Source: Chelatococcus sp. (GTDB taxonomy: Bacteria; Pseudomonadota; Alphaproteobacteria; Rhizobiales; Beijerinckiaceae). From it: a stretch of DNA of 64,000 nt. Location of the stretch: NCBI GenBank assembly GCA_003248805.1, contig QFQY01000018.1, positions 17,085 to 81,084 on the forward strand, given 5' to 3'. A program made the position numbers and the translations under genes. The notes beneath the pieces are model-generated. The model was not told where the DNA came from. It saw only the letters and a list, made by a program, of their open reading frames with translations, and did not search any database. Shown here one piece after another: positions 8,035-15,632 of this stretch. The first letter of the stretch is position 1, and each line of letters starts with the position of its first letter.

Positions 8035-9020
8035 GCGCCCTGCGCCCGCCCATCGCCTGCCTCGGCGCCGGCCGCATGGGCCGCGGCATCGCGGTCGCCT
8101 TCGCCTATGCCGGCCACGAGGTCGCGATCCTCGACCTCAAGCCGCGCGACGCCGCCGGCTTCGCGAAGCTGGAGAGCGAGGCACTCGCCGAGATCGAATC
8201 CGCCTTCGGCAGCCTGTCGCGCTTCGGCCTGCTCGCGGAAGCCGACATCCCCGCCCTGATGGCGCGCGTCTCGGTCGTGCCGGACGAGGCCGTCGCGGCG
8301 GCGCTCGCCAAATCCGCCATCGTGTTCGAGGGCGTGCCCGAGATCGTCGCCCTCAAGCGCGAGGTGCTGGCCCGCGCCGAGGCGGCGATGGCGCCCGACG
8401 CGATCCTCGCCTCCACCACCTCGACCATCTTGGTCGACGACCTGTCCGGAGCGCTGGCGCGGCCCGAGCGCTTCCTCAACGCCCATTGGCTGAATCCGGC
8501 CTATCTCGTGCCGCTGGTCGAGCTTTCGCCCGGCGCGAAGACCGACCCAGCCGTGACAGCCGAGATGAAGGCGCTGCTGGAGGGCATCGGCAAGGTGCCG
8601 GTCACCTGCGCCGCCACGCCGGGCTACATCGTGCCGCGCATTCAGGTGCTGGCGATGAACGAGGCCGCCCGCATGGTCGAGCAGGGCGTCGCCAGCGCCG
8701 AGGACATCGACAAGGCGATCACCTATGGCTTCGGCTTCCGCTATGCCGTGCTCGGCCTGCTCGAGTTCATCGACTGGGGCGGCGGCGACATCCTGCACTA
8801 TGCCAGCGGCTATCTCGAAGGCGCCCTGAACGACAGCCGCTATGCGGCACCTGCGATCATCGGCCGCAACATGGCGGAAGGCCGCATCGGCATGCGCACC
8901 GGCCAGGGCTTTCTGGACTATGCCGGCAAGGACATCGCCGCCTATCGCGAGCAGCGGCTGGCGGCGATCGCGGGGCTGCTGAAGCACATCGGACTGACCC
9001 GTCCGCCCGTGCTGGATTGA
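8031..9020 (+). CDS. 3-hydroxyacyl-CoA dehydrogenase, NAD-binding family
   Basis: A 329-residue dehydrogenase with Rossmann motif CLGAGRMGRGIAVAFAYAGH, catalytic-region motif NAHWLNPAYLVPLVEL and a C-terminal helical domain ending in GRIGMRTGQGFLDY. This is the single-domain 3-hydroxybutyryl-CoA dehydrogenase / L-carnitine dehydrogenase / lambda-crystallin group, which oxidises a beta-hydroxyl with NAD+. The start ATG at 8031 overlaps the stop of the opine-dehydrogenase-like gene. The nearby ligase suggests a CoA-ester substrate, but this is inferred from position. Confidence 0.88.
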   Translation: MSALRPPIACLGAGRMGRGIAVAFAYAGHEVAILDLKPRDAAGFAKLESEALAEIESAFGSLSRFGLLAEADIPALMARVSVVPDEAVAAALAKSAIVFEGVPEIVALKREVLARAEAAMAPDAILASTTSTILVDDLSGALARPERFLNAHWLNPAYLVPLVELSPGAKTDPAVTAEMKALLEGIGKVPVTCAATPGYIVPRIQVLAMNEAARMVEQGVASAEDIDKAITYGFGFRYAVLGLLEFIDWGGGDILHYASGYLEGALNDSRYAAPAIIGRNMAEGRIGMRTGQGFLDYAGKDIAAYREQRLAAIAGLLKHIGLTRPPVLD

Positions 9021-9144
9021 ACGGTCGACCTTTGCACTTCCTTCACGCATTAACTTTCTGTTAGGAGTTTAGGGATTCCTTCCCGTGGACGAGGAGCCAC
9101 CGCGACAGCGGCGACCCCGAGGCCCGTCATCAGGAGGTCGCCGC

Positions 9145-10044
9145 ATGAAGCGGACCATGATCGCTGCGAATGCCGTCTGCTCCATCGGCAAGCCCCGCTC
9201 CAGTCGCAAGGCGATCCCGCTTCTGATCTCACTGGCCGCCCTGGCGCTGGGCGCCTGCAGCCTCTCCCCCGTCGAGACCGCTTCGACCGTCGCTCCCGCG
9301 ACCAAGTCGCCGCAGGAGGCCCGCAAGCGCGCGGTGACCCTGGCGAAGGCCGATCCGCGCGAGAAGGAATGCCTCGTCCGCGCGATGTATTTCGAATCGA
9401 ACCGCTCGAGCGAGGCCGGCCTGCTCGGCGTCGGCACCGTGGTGATGAACCGGGTCGAGTCGCCGCGCTATCCGGAGACGATCTGCGGCGTCGTCGGCGC
9501 GCCGCGCCAGTTCGCCGCCGGCGTGCTCACGCGCCCGATGGCCGCGCGCGACCTGCCCAAGGTCGAGGCCGTGGCCGAGGACATCCTCAACGGCCGGCGC
9601 AGCGACACGGTCGGCGCGGCCAAGCATTTCCACATGGCCGGCCTGCGCTTCTCCTACGCCAACATGCATTACGTGACGGTGGCCGGCGGCAACGCCTTCT
9701 ATCTGCGGGGCGAGCGGCCCGAGCGTCGTCGCATCGAGGAGACGGGCTATCAGCTCGCCTCGGTCTCGACACCGGTCTCCGCCGATGCCGCGCCCGCCGC
9801 GACCTCGGCCTCCTTCGCCACCTCGCCGCTGGCCTTCGCGCCGACCGCTCCCGCCCCCTCCCTTCCCGCAGCCCCGGCCGTCAGCCTCGTCCGCAACGTG
9901 ACGCTGCCGCCGGGCCGCCCGCTCGATCTCGACCTGCCCAGGAAGACCCAGCGCGCCTTCGTCATGCCGGCGAAGACCGACACCCGCCTCGCGGCGCTCA
10001 TGCCCGCTCAGGGCCACCTGCGCGGCACGCTGCCGCTGGAGTAG
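9145..10044 (+). CDS. Cell-wall hydrolase, SleB-type, probable lipoprotein
   Basis: A 299-residue exported protein. A long N-region and hydrophobic stretch end in the lipobox LGAC (AALALGACSLS), so it is probably lipid-anchored. The SleB/CwlJ hydrolase domain covers about residues 72-195, with the probable catalytic Glu in CLVRAMYFESNRSS, then GVGTVVMNRV, and HFHMAGLRFSYANMHYVTV. Such enzymes cut peptidoglycan glycan strands. The C-terminal third is Ala/Pro-rich and low in complexity. The start at 9145 is chosen because AGGAGG lies at 9132-9137; an upstream in-frame GTG at 9085 has no such signal. Confidence 0.85.
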   Translation: MKRTMIAANAVCSIGKPRSSRKAIPLLISLAALALGACSLSPVETASTVAPATKSPQEARKRAVTLAKADPREKECLVRAMYFESNRSSEAGLLGVGTVVMNRVESPRYPETICGVVGAPRQFAAGVLTRPMAARDLPKVEAVAEDILNGRRSDTVGAAKHFHMAGLRFSYANMHYVTVAGGNAFYLRGERPERRRIEETGYQLASVSTPVSADAAPAATSASFATSPLAFAPTAPAPSLPAAPAVSLVRNVTLPPGRPLDLDLPRKTQRAFVMPAKTDTRLAALMPAQGHLRGTLPLE

Positions 10045-10318
10045 CGGAGTTTCGGCCCGGCGGGCATTTCGCGAGGCGGCATCTGCGGACGCCGCCAATG
10101 CTCTCTCCGCCGTCAACGTTCGGCGGGCCGTTTCGCGACGTCCGGCATAGCCCAGCCGCGTTGACCTCGCGCAGGAACGCGGACCCGGCATTTCACGCCA
10201 GGCTTGAGCCATGAGCAGGCGCGCTCAAGGTCCGAGTTGGGTCGGGAGCGGAAGTTGCCGATAGGCAGCCTTGATCTATGCTGACCTCAGAATAGCTCAC
10301 GTCCAGAACAAGCGCTCA

Positions 10319-10639
10319 ATGCCACTCGTACGTTTCCCTCTAACCTCTTGGCCAGAGCACGTCCGCACGGTTTTCTCCGAATTGGGAAAAGCCATGAGAT
10401 CAGACCGTCTCTACCCCGAGACGCTTCGGGATATATGTGCGTCTGATGGAGCTATTCTCGCCGATCACCGGGTAGAGGTCACCCACATCTCTGGTTCCGA
10501 ACTTGGAAGACGTAAGGGACAATACGTCATTCAAATCGAGGGGCCGCGATACGCTGGCAGGTGGGTCTTCGCTTCCGGGGAGTTGGAAGAATTGGCACGG
10601 CAGTCGCGTGCGAACCAAGAGCCTGCAGCTTCTGTTTAG
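10319..10639 (+). CDS. Hypothetical protein in a lower-GC islet
   Basis: A possible 106-residue soluble protein. I do not recognise the family. Base composition from about 10250 to 11050 is visibly lower in GC than the flanks and codon use is less biased to G/C at third positions, which suggests recent acquisition. No clear ribosome binding site precedes ATG 10319; an in-frame TTG at 10271 would add 16 residues. Treat as a candidate gene only. Confidence 0.35.
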   Translation: MPLVRFPLTSWPEHVRTVFSELGKAMRSDRLYPETLRDICASDGAILADHRVEVTHISGSELGRRKGQYVIQIEGPRYAGRWVFASGELEELARQSRANQEPAASV

Positions 10640-10709
10640 GGTCGGGAACAGACTTCAACGCCACAAACCTGTATCGGCAATAGGGTACGCAGCGACCCAG
10701 ATCACGAGC

Positions 10710-11048
10710 ATGACGGACAGCGATCGTATCGGAGAGGCAGCGGGTATCGCATCGGCGCTGCTCGAGGGGCGTTTGAGACCGCTCCAAGCTGCTCTGCGCC
10801 TAGCGTCATACGTCGATCCTTTTCAACCAGTGTGGGAAGCCAGCGCGGGGGCTTACGGACCGCTCGTTGTGATCCATGTAGCCCGCGATGAAGCGGATCG
10901 AATTGGTTACATCGGGGATGACCTAGAGATATGGCATCCCGACGTACGTGATCAAAAGAAATCCGAGTTGGCCGAGGCTGAGGAGCGGTTTGCCAGGCCG
11001 ATCCGCGTCGCTTGCCGAGCAATTCTCGCCTACGCTACCTCTCGATAG
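10710..11048 (+). CDS. Hypothetical protein in a lower-GC islet
   Basis: A 112-residue acidic soluble protein with a helical N-terminal half (RIGEAAGIASALLEGRLRPL), a beta segment (YGPLVVIHVARDEADRIGYI) and a helical C-terminus. No family is recognised. The frame is open further upstream to 10503, but ATG 10710 gives a compact protein. It ends 57 nt before the convergent M15 peptidase gene. The lower GC of the segment suggests it arrived with its neighbour at 10319. Confidence 0.45.
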   Translation: MTDSDRIGEAAGIASALLEGRLRPLQAALRLASYVDPFQPVWEASAGAYGPLVVIHVARDEADRIGYIGDDLEIWHPDVRDQKKSELAEAEERFARPIRVACRAILAYATSR

Positions 11049-11105
11049 TTCGGCGCCGATCGTAGATTTAGTCCGCAACGGGTCGAAAGAACCCTTTCAC
11101 CCGGG

Positions 11106-11675
11106 TCACCTCAAGCGCGACACCGCCAGCTCGAAATGCGAGCGGTCCTTGTGCCTGTAGCCGCGAAAATGGCCGCCCCAGCGGATCCGCACGCCGGCCT
11201 CGGAGGCGGCCTGTTTCATCGCGGCGGCGATCCTGTCCTGAAGCGCAGGATCGAAGACGACATGCCCCTCTTCGTCGAGCGGCCATAGATCGACGGCCCG
11301 CCCGGAGCGATGCGCGGTGCTTCGGGTCCTCGACCATCCCCAGGACACAGCCTGACGCTGCTCGTCCCGGCTCCGCCGGCCGGAGCCGATGATGAAGCGA
11401 AGGCCCGGAAGGCCAGCCTGCGCCTTCACCACGATCATGGCGAGGCCGGGATCGAGAGCCCGGAGATTCGCTGCATGGCGGCCTACGGGATCGGGATTCC
11501 ATGCGCGGAACATCGGGATCTGCTCCCGCCGAAACTCGTCGTGGATGGGGATACGCGCGTAGATTCCACTGGCAGGCGACGTGGCCGGCTCACCATGAGA
11601 GAGGTCTGCCACCGCGAAGCTCGCCAGCGCAAGACCGATCCGGATGAGTGCAAGAGCGCGTCTGACTGGCGACAT
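11106..11675 (-). CDS. Exported M15-family peptidase (D-Ala-D-Ala carboxypeptidase/endolysin-like)
   Basis: A 189-residue protein with an N-terminal signal sequence (RRALALIRIGLALASFAVA) and an M15 zinc-peptidase domain. Zinc and catalytic residues are visible in STAHRSGRAVDLWPLD (His and Asp) and in RSHFEL (second His); GSGRRSRDEQ is the upstream strand typical of M15C endopeptidases. These enzymes trim peptidoglycan peptides. The open frame extends to 11813, but the ATG at 11675 places the signal peptide at the N-terminus. Confidence 0.8.
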   Translation of the reverse strand: MSPVRRALALIRIGLALASFAVADLSHGEPATSPASGIYARIPIHDEFRREQIPMFRAWNPDPVGRHAANLRALDPGLAMIVVKAQAGLPGLRFIIGSGRRSRDEQRQAVSWGWSRTRSTAHRSGRAVDLWPLDEEGHVVFDPALQDRIAAAMKQAASEAGVRIRWGGHFRGYRHKDRSHFELAVSRLR

Positions 11676-11840
11676 GGCAGATCGCAAGGTCGCGCCCGAA
11701 TGCCTCGAAAGGAAGGCGGGGAAACAGCCCCGGCTTTTGGCGAAGAACGCCTTCCTTCTCCCCCTGCGGGAGAAGGGAAGAAGCGTCGCGGTTCCGGAGC
11801 CTTGCGCTGTCATTCCGGGGCCGCCCGGTCCGGCACGGCT

Positions 11841-12887
11841 TCAGCCGAACACGGCCTGCACCGCCCCGTCCTTCACGACCTCCACCTCGTCCACCGTGAT
11901 GGTCGTGCCCATCATCGGCAGGTCGAAATGGCCCTGCGTGTAACGCCCGGCGAACTCGTTGGCGCCGGTCGAGAACAGGAAGTTGCCCGCGACCGCGCGC
12001 AGTTCCGTGCCGTTCGTGTCGCGCTGGCCATACATCGCCAGCGCCTCGTAGCGCGCCCCCGGATTGAGCCCGAAGCCGACATGCGACACCGCATAGGCCT
12101 CCCGGTCGCCCCAGGCGGCGAGATAGTCGCGCATCAGCATGGCGTCGACGCCCTCCCCCTCGAGCGAGACGATGTAGTCGTCCTCGAACACCATCCGGAC
12201 CGGAGCCGCGAGATAGCGCTTGAAGGTGAGGTTGATGTCGCCGGGCGCCATCACCACCGTGCCGTTGACCGTGCCCTTGGCCGGAAAGCTGACCACGATG
12301 CCGCCCGGCCAATGCGCCAGCGTGCCCGGCCGGTCGGTCCAGCCCCAGACGCCGACGGTCGAGGCGCCGGCCATGTCGACGCTCAGATCGGTGCCGGCCG
12401 CCGAGGTCACGCGCATGCGCCTGGCACCGCGCAGCATCTTCGCCGCCGCGCGCACCCGGGTTTCGAGCGCGGGGTCCGGCACCATCCGCTCCAGCGCCTC
12501 GGGATGCTCGTTCGAGACCACGAGGATGCGCGCGCCGGCCTTTAGGATCGCGCCCGTCTCGGGCGCGTGCATCAGCCCTTCCAGCGTGCAGTCGACGACG
12601 AAGCCGGCCTGGCCGAGCGCGGAGACGACCGGAGCCAGCCCCTGGATCGCGATGCTGGCGCCCGTCGAGCGCACGGGAACCGGCTGGGTGTTGCGCGGCG
12701 TCGGCAGCACGATATGGAAGGGCCTGGCGCCGAGTCGCAGCAGGGCGAGCTCGGCCAGATGGACATTGAGTTGCCGTGACTGGGTCTCGGAGAGGATCGC
12801 GGCCGTGTCTCCGGGCCTGACCGCGCAGCGGGCGAAGATCTCGCAGAAGGCGTCGATCCATTTCGCTTCGATGCGGTCGGCCAGCAC
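11841..12887 (-). CDS. NicX-like 2,5-dihydroxypyridine 5,6-dioxygenase family protein (M29 aminopeptidase-like fold)
   Basis: A 348-residue protein matching the NicX branch of the leucyl-aminopeptidase-like superfamily. The mononuclear iron ligands known for NicX (two His and one Asp) have clear equivalents here: His269 in VSHVGFGLNPGARY, and His320 and Asp322 in GHFDLP. The block NGTVVMAPGDINLTFKRY and the sequence GNFLFSTGANE also match that branch. NicX opens the ring of 2,5-dihydroxypyridine to N-formylmaleamate. Other nicotinate genes (nicAB, nicC, nicF) were not seen, so the substrate may be another hydroxylated ring. It is divergent from the flavin reductase-MarR gene with palindromic sites between them. 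A generic aminopeptidase annotation is less likely. Confidence 0.75.
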   Translation of the reverse strand: MLADRIEAKWIDAFCEIFARCAVRPGDTAAILSETQSRQLNVHLAELALLRLGARPFHIVLPTPRNTQPVPVRSTGASIAIQGLAPVVSALGQAGFVVDCTLEGLMHAPETGAILKAGARILVVSNEHPEALERMVPDPALETRVRAAAKMLRGARRMRVTSAAGTDLSVDMAGASTVGVWGWTDRPGTLAHWPGGIVVSFPAKGTVNGTVVMAPGDINLTFKRYLAAPVRMVFEDDYIVSLEGEGVDAMLMRDYLAAWGDREAYAVSHVGFGLNPGARYEALAMYGQRDTNGTELRAVAGNFLFSTGANEFAGRYTQGHFDLPMMGTTITVDEVEVVKDGAVQAVFG

Positions 12888-12938
12888 GGCTTGCTCCCGA
12901 AGAGGCCCGCCGCCATGGCTGGGCTCTGGCCATATTAC

Positions 12939-12966
12939 ATGAAAAAGAATATTTTCAATCGTGAAA
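12939..12966. promoter_or_regulatory. Overlapping palindromes in the nicX-like / flavin reductase divergent promoter
   Basis: TGAAAA-N6-TTTTCA (12940-12957) overlaps TTTCA-ATCG-TGAAA (12953-12966). The spot lies in the 97-nt gap between two divergent genes and is far more AT-rich than its surroundings, as expected for a promoter/operator. The MarR domain encoded next door is an obvious candidate binder, as are GntR-type proteins. Similar half sites occur at 3065-3091 and 19573-19592. Confidence 0.5.
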
Positions 12967-12984
12967 GATCATGAAGGACGTGTC

Positions 12985-13959
12985 ATGACGAGCGAGCCGT
13001 CGCCCCGGCCGGAGCCGGCCGAGAGCGGGCTGAAGCCGCCCTCCCCGGACGCGCTGCGCCGCGCGCTCGGCCAGTTCCCGACCGGCGTCGCCATCGTCAC
13101 GGCCGCGCGCGACGGCAAGCCCTTCGGCATGACGGTGAACTCCTTCGCCGCCGTCTCGCTCGACCCGCCGCTGATCCTGTGGAGCGTGGCGCGCTCGGCC
13201 TTCAGCCACGACGCCTTCGCCGCCTCGGAGGCCTTCGCCGTGCACTTCCTCGGCAGCGGGCACGAGGACCTCGCCAGGCGCTTCGCCGGCCGCGCGGTCG
13301 ACAAGTTCGAGGGCGTCGCCCATGACTTCGGCGAGACCGGCGCACCGCTGATCGACGATCTCGCCCCGACCTTCGAATGCCGCACCTGGGCGCGCTATCC
13401 CGGCGGCGACCACACCATCATGGTCGGCGAGGTGGTGCGGCTGGTCGAGCGCAACCACGATCCGCTCCTCTTCCATTCCGGCGTGCTGCGCGGCATCGAG
13501 GGCCAGCGCCACCCGGCGCGGCTCGCCGACGACGGCTTCGTGCGCAACTACCTCGCCTATCTGCTGGCGCGGGCGAGCGCGCTGGTCTCCGGCTCTTTCC
13601 ACGACACCTTGCCGCAGTGGCAGCTCACCGTGCCGGAGTGGCGCGTGCTCGCCTGCCTCTCCGACGCCGAGGGCCTCTCGGTCGGCGAACTCGCCGCGAT
13701 GGCGCTGATGAAGCAGCCGCGCCTGACCAAGGTGCTGGACGGCATGGAATCAGCCGGGCTCGTGCTGCGCCGCGCCTCGCGCGAGGACCGGCGCCGCGTG
13801 ACGCTGCATCTGACGGAGCTGGGCCGCAGCCGCGTCACCCCGGTGCTCCTCGCGGCCAAGGCGCATGAGGAGGAGTTCCTGAAGCCCTTCACCAGCGGCG
13901 AGCGCCGCGCCATCAAGCACGCGCTGGACCTGCTGATCGACCGCGATGGGCAGGGGTGA
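12985..13959 (+). CDS. NAD(P)H:flavin reductase fused to a MarR-like domain (C1-type reductase)
   Basis: A 324-residue fusion. Residues about 20-175 are a HpaC-type flavin reductase (LGQFPTGVAIVTAARDGKPF, MTVNSFAAVSLDPPLI, AFAVHFLGSGHEDLA, GGDHTIMVGEV). Residues about 185-310 are a MarR winged helix (LTVPEWRVLACL, LTKVLDGMESAGLVLRR, EDRRRVTLHLTELG). The same architecture and size are known for the C1 component of Acinetobacter 4-hydroxyphenylacetate hydroxylase, where the MarR-like domain senses the aromatic substrate and stimulates reduction. It should supply reduced flavin to a monooxygenase; none is adjacent, so the ACAD-fold protein at 3958 is the best candidate in the window. ATG 12985 follows AAGGACG; GTG 12961 is an alternative. 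Confidence 0.85.
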   Translation: MTSEPSPRPEPAESGLKPPSPDALRRALGQFPTGVAIVTAARDGKPFGMTVNSFAAVSLDPPLILWSVARSAFSHDAFAASEAFAVHFLGSGHEDLARRFAGRAVDKFEGVAHDFGETGAPLIDDLAPTFECRTWARYPGGDHTIMVGEVVRLVERNHDPLLFHSGVLRGIEGQRHPARLADDGFVRNYLAYLLARASALVSGSFHDTLPQWQLTVPEWRVLACLSDAEGLSVGELAAMALMKQPRLTKVLDGMESAGLVLRRASREDRRRVTLHLTELGRSRVTPVLLAAKAHEEEFLKPFTSGERRAIKHALDLLIDRDGQG

Positions 13960-13996
13960 CGAGGGTGCGCCAAAGCAATCCGGCCGAGCCCACGTT

Positions 13997-14081
13997 CCCG
14001 TCATTGCGAGCGCAGCGAAGCAATCCAGGGAACCTAGCGCTCTACGACACTGGATTGCTTCGCTGCGCTCGCAATGACGGG
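13997..14081. terminator. Large perfect palindrome between convergent genes, repeat family CCCGTCATTGCGAGCGCAGC
   Basis: Two 32-nt arms (13997-14028 and 14050-14081) are perfect reverse complements with a 21-nt loop. The core GTCATTGCGAGC...GAAGCAATCCAG is a well-known dispersed repeat type in Hyphomicrobiales. It sits between the 3' ends of convergent genes (reductase and ABC permease) and could end transcription from both sides. Confidence 0.8.
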
Positions 14082-14094
14082 AAGCGCGGATCCC

Positions 14095-14853
14095 TCACGC
14101 CTCCGGGAAGCCGCGCAGCAGATAGCGCCGCGCGCCGTGGAGCACCCCGTTGAGGCCGAGCGCCGAGATCGCGATCAGCGGCACGAACATGTCCGCCGTC
14201 TGGAAGCTGCGCGCCGCCCGCACGAGCAGATAGCCGAGCCCTTCGGTGGACGAGATCATCTCCGCCAGGAAGACGACGATGCAGGAGATCAGCAGGCCGA
14301 TGCGGCAGCCGGTCAGGATCGAGGGCAGCGCCGCCGGCAGCACCACCTTGAACAGCACCTGCCAGGGCGGCGTCCCGGCCGCGCGCGCCGACCAGATCAG
14401 CTTCCGTTCCACATTCGTCGCGCCCTGATAGGTCGCGAGCAGGATCGGGAACAGCGCATCGACCACCACCAGCGTGATCTTGGAGGCGTGGTCGAAGCCG
14501 AGGATGAGCATGAAGGCCGGATAGAGCGCGACCTTCGGGATCGGCGCCAGCACCCGCACCAGCGGACGCACGACGGCGCTGACGGCCGGGCTCGCCGCCG
14601 CCGCGAGCCCGATCCCGACCCCGAGCACCACCGCGATGGAGAACCCGGCGAAGAGGCGAAACAGCGTCGCGCTCGCCTGCGTCAGGAAATCGCCCTTCGT
14701 CACCTGCTCGGCGAAGCGCGCGAGCACGAGACCGGGCGGCGGCAGCAGCGAGGGCGGGGCATAGCCGAAGCTCACCAGCCCCTGCCAGAGCCCGACCAGC
14801 AGCAGGATGGGGACGATGCCGAGAACGAGGCGGCCGGTCGATTGCGCCGTCAT
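14095..14853 (-). CDS. ABC transporter permease, NitT/TauT (SsuC) type, second of pair
   Basis: A 252-residue inner-membrane permease with about six hydrophobic segments and the EAA-like loop around GATNVERKLIWSARAAGTPP and VVLPAALPSILTGCRIG. It belongs to the nitrate/sulfonate/taurine/bicarbonate importer group. The frame continues upstream as an artefact; ATG 14853 is right because it overlaps the stop of the preceding permease by ATGA, showing translational coupling. With the permease at 14850 and the ATPase at 15629 it makes the membrane part of one importer. Confidence 0.9.
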   Translation of the reverse strand: MTAQSTGRLVLGIVPILLLVGLWQGLVSFGYAPPSLLPPPGLVLARFAEQVTKGDFLTQASATLFRLFAGFSIAVVLGVGIGLAAAASPAVSAVVRPLVRVLAPIPKVALYPAFMLILGFDHASKITLVVVDALFPILLATYQGATNVERKLIWSARAAGTPPWQVLFKVVLPAALPSILTGCRIGLLISCIVVFLAEMISSTEGLGYLLVRAARSFQTADMFVPLIAISALGLNGVLHGARRYLLRGFPEA

Positions 14854-15632
14854 GAGAAGCTCAGCGGCAGGCCGTCGCGCTGCGCCGACCAGGAGGTCAG
14901 CCGGGCGCGCAGCGCGTCGAAGGCGATGTCGAGCAGGAGGCCGAGCACGCCGATGATCAGGATCATGGCGAAGACGGTGTCGTACTGCGCCATGTCGAGC
15001 GAGTTGAACAGGATGTTCCCCGCGCCGGACTGCCGCGCGATCATCTCGCTGGTGATCATGGTGATCAGCGCCAGCACGATGCCGGTCCGGCAGCCGGCCA
15101 GCACCTCCGGCAGCGCCGCCGGCAACACGATGCGCAGCATGCGCTGCACCGGGCCGAGCCCCATCGCCGCCGCCGACCAGAGCATCTTCTCCTCGACGGC
15201 GCGCGCGCCCTGATAGCTGTGGTAGATCATCGGCAGGCTGACGCCGAGGAAGATGACCAGCGTCTTGGACATGTCGCCGACGCCGAGCCAGAGCATGATG
15301 ATCGGCATCAGCGCCGCCTTCGGCACCGGGTAGATCACCATCAGCAGCGGGTTGAGGAAGGCTGCCACCGCCTCGATCCGCCCCATCACGAGCCCGAGCG
15401 GGATGGCGATGGCCCCCGCCAGCGCGAAGCCGATCAGCATGCGCCGGAGCGAGTCGAGGATGTTCGCCACCGATTCCGGATCGCGCAGGATCTCGGGCAC
15501 GGCCGCCAGCGCCTGCAGCGCGGTCGGCACGCTGTCGGTCCGGAGCAGCAGCGCGCCGACCTGCCAGAGGCCGAGGACGCCGAGGCAGGCGAGCAGCGCG
15601 GCGACCTTGTCGAGCGCGAAGAGCCGGCTCAC
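14850..15632 (-). CDS. ABC transporter permease, NitT/TauT (SsuC) type, first of pair
   Basis: A 260-residue permease with hydrophobic segments starting at LFALDKVAALLACLGVLGLW and an EAA loop near GARAVEEKMLWSAAAMGLGP and VLPAALPEVLAGCRTGI. It starts at a GTG (15632) that overlaps the stop of the ATPase gene, and its end overlaps the next permease. The two permeases probably form a heterodimer. Importers with this layout often move aromatic carboxylates, sulfonates or pyrimidine-like compounds; the substrate is not readable here. Confidence 0.9.
   Translation of the reverse strand: MSRLFALDKVAALLACLGVLGLWQVGALLLRTDSVPTALQALAAVPEILRDPESVANILDSLRRMLIGFALAGAIAIPLGLVMGRIEAVAAFLNPLLMVIYPVPKAALMPIIMLWLGVGDMSKTLVIFLGVSLPMIYHSYQGARAVEEKMLWSAAAMGLGPVQRMLRIVLPAALPEVLAGCRTGIVLALITMITSEMIARQSGAGNILFNSLDMAQYDTVFAMILIIGVLGLLLDIAFDALRARLTSWSAQRDGLPLSFS

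Noticed and set aside
10045..10270. Possible tRNA or small RNA in the gap after the cell-wall hydrolase gene
   Set aside because: No cloverleaf with conserved T-loop or CCA-adjacent stem could be drawn; only short GC-rich inverted pieces are present.
13997..14081. CRISPR-like repeat
   Set aside because: Only one inverted pair, no regularly spaced direct repeats or spacers, and no cas genes.
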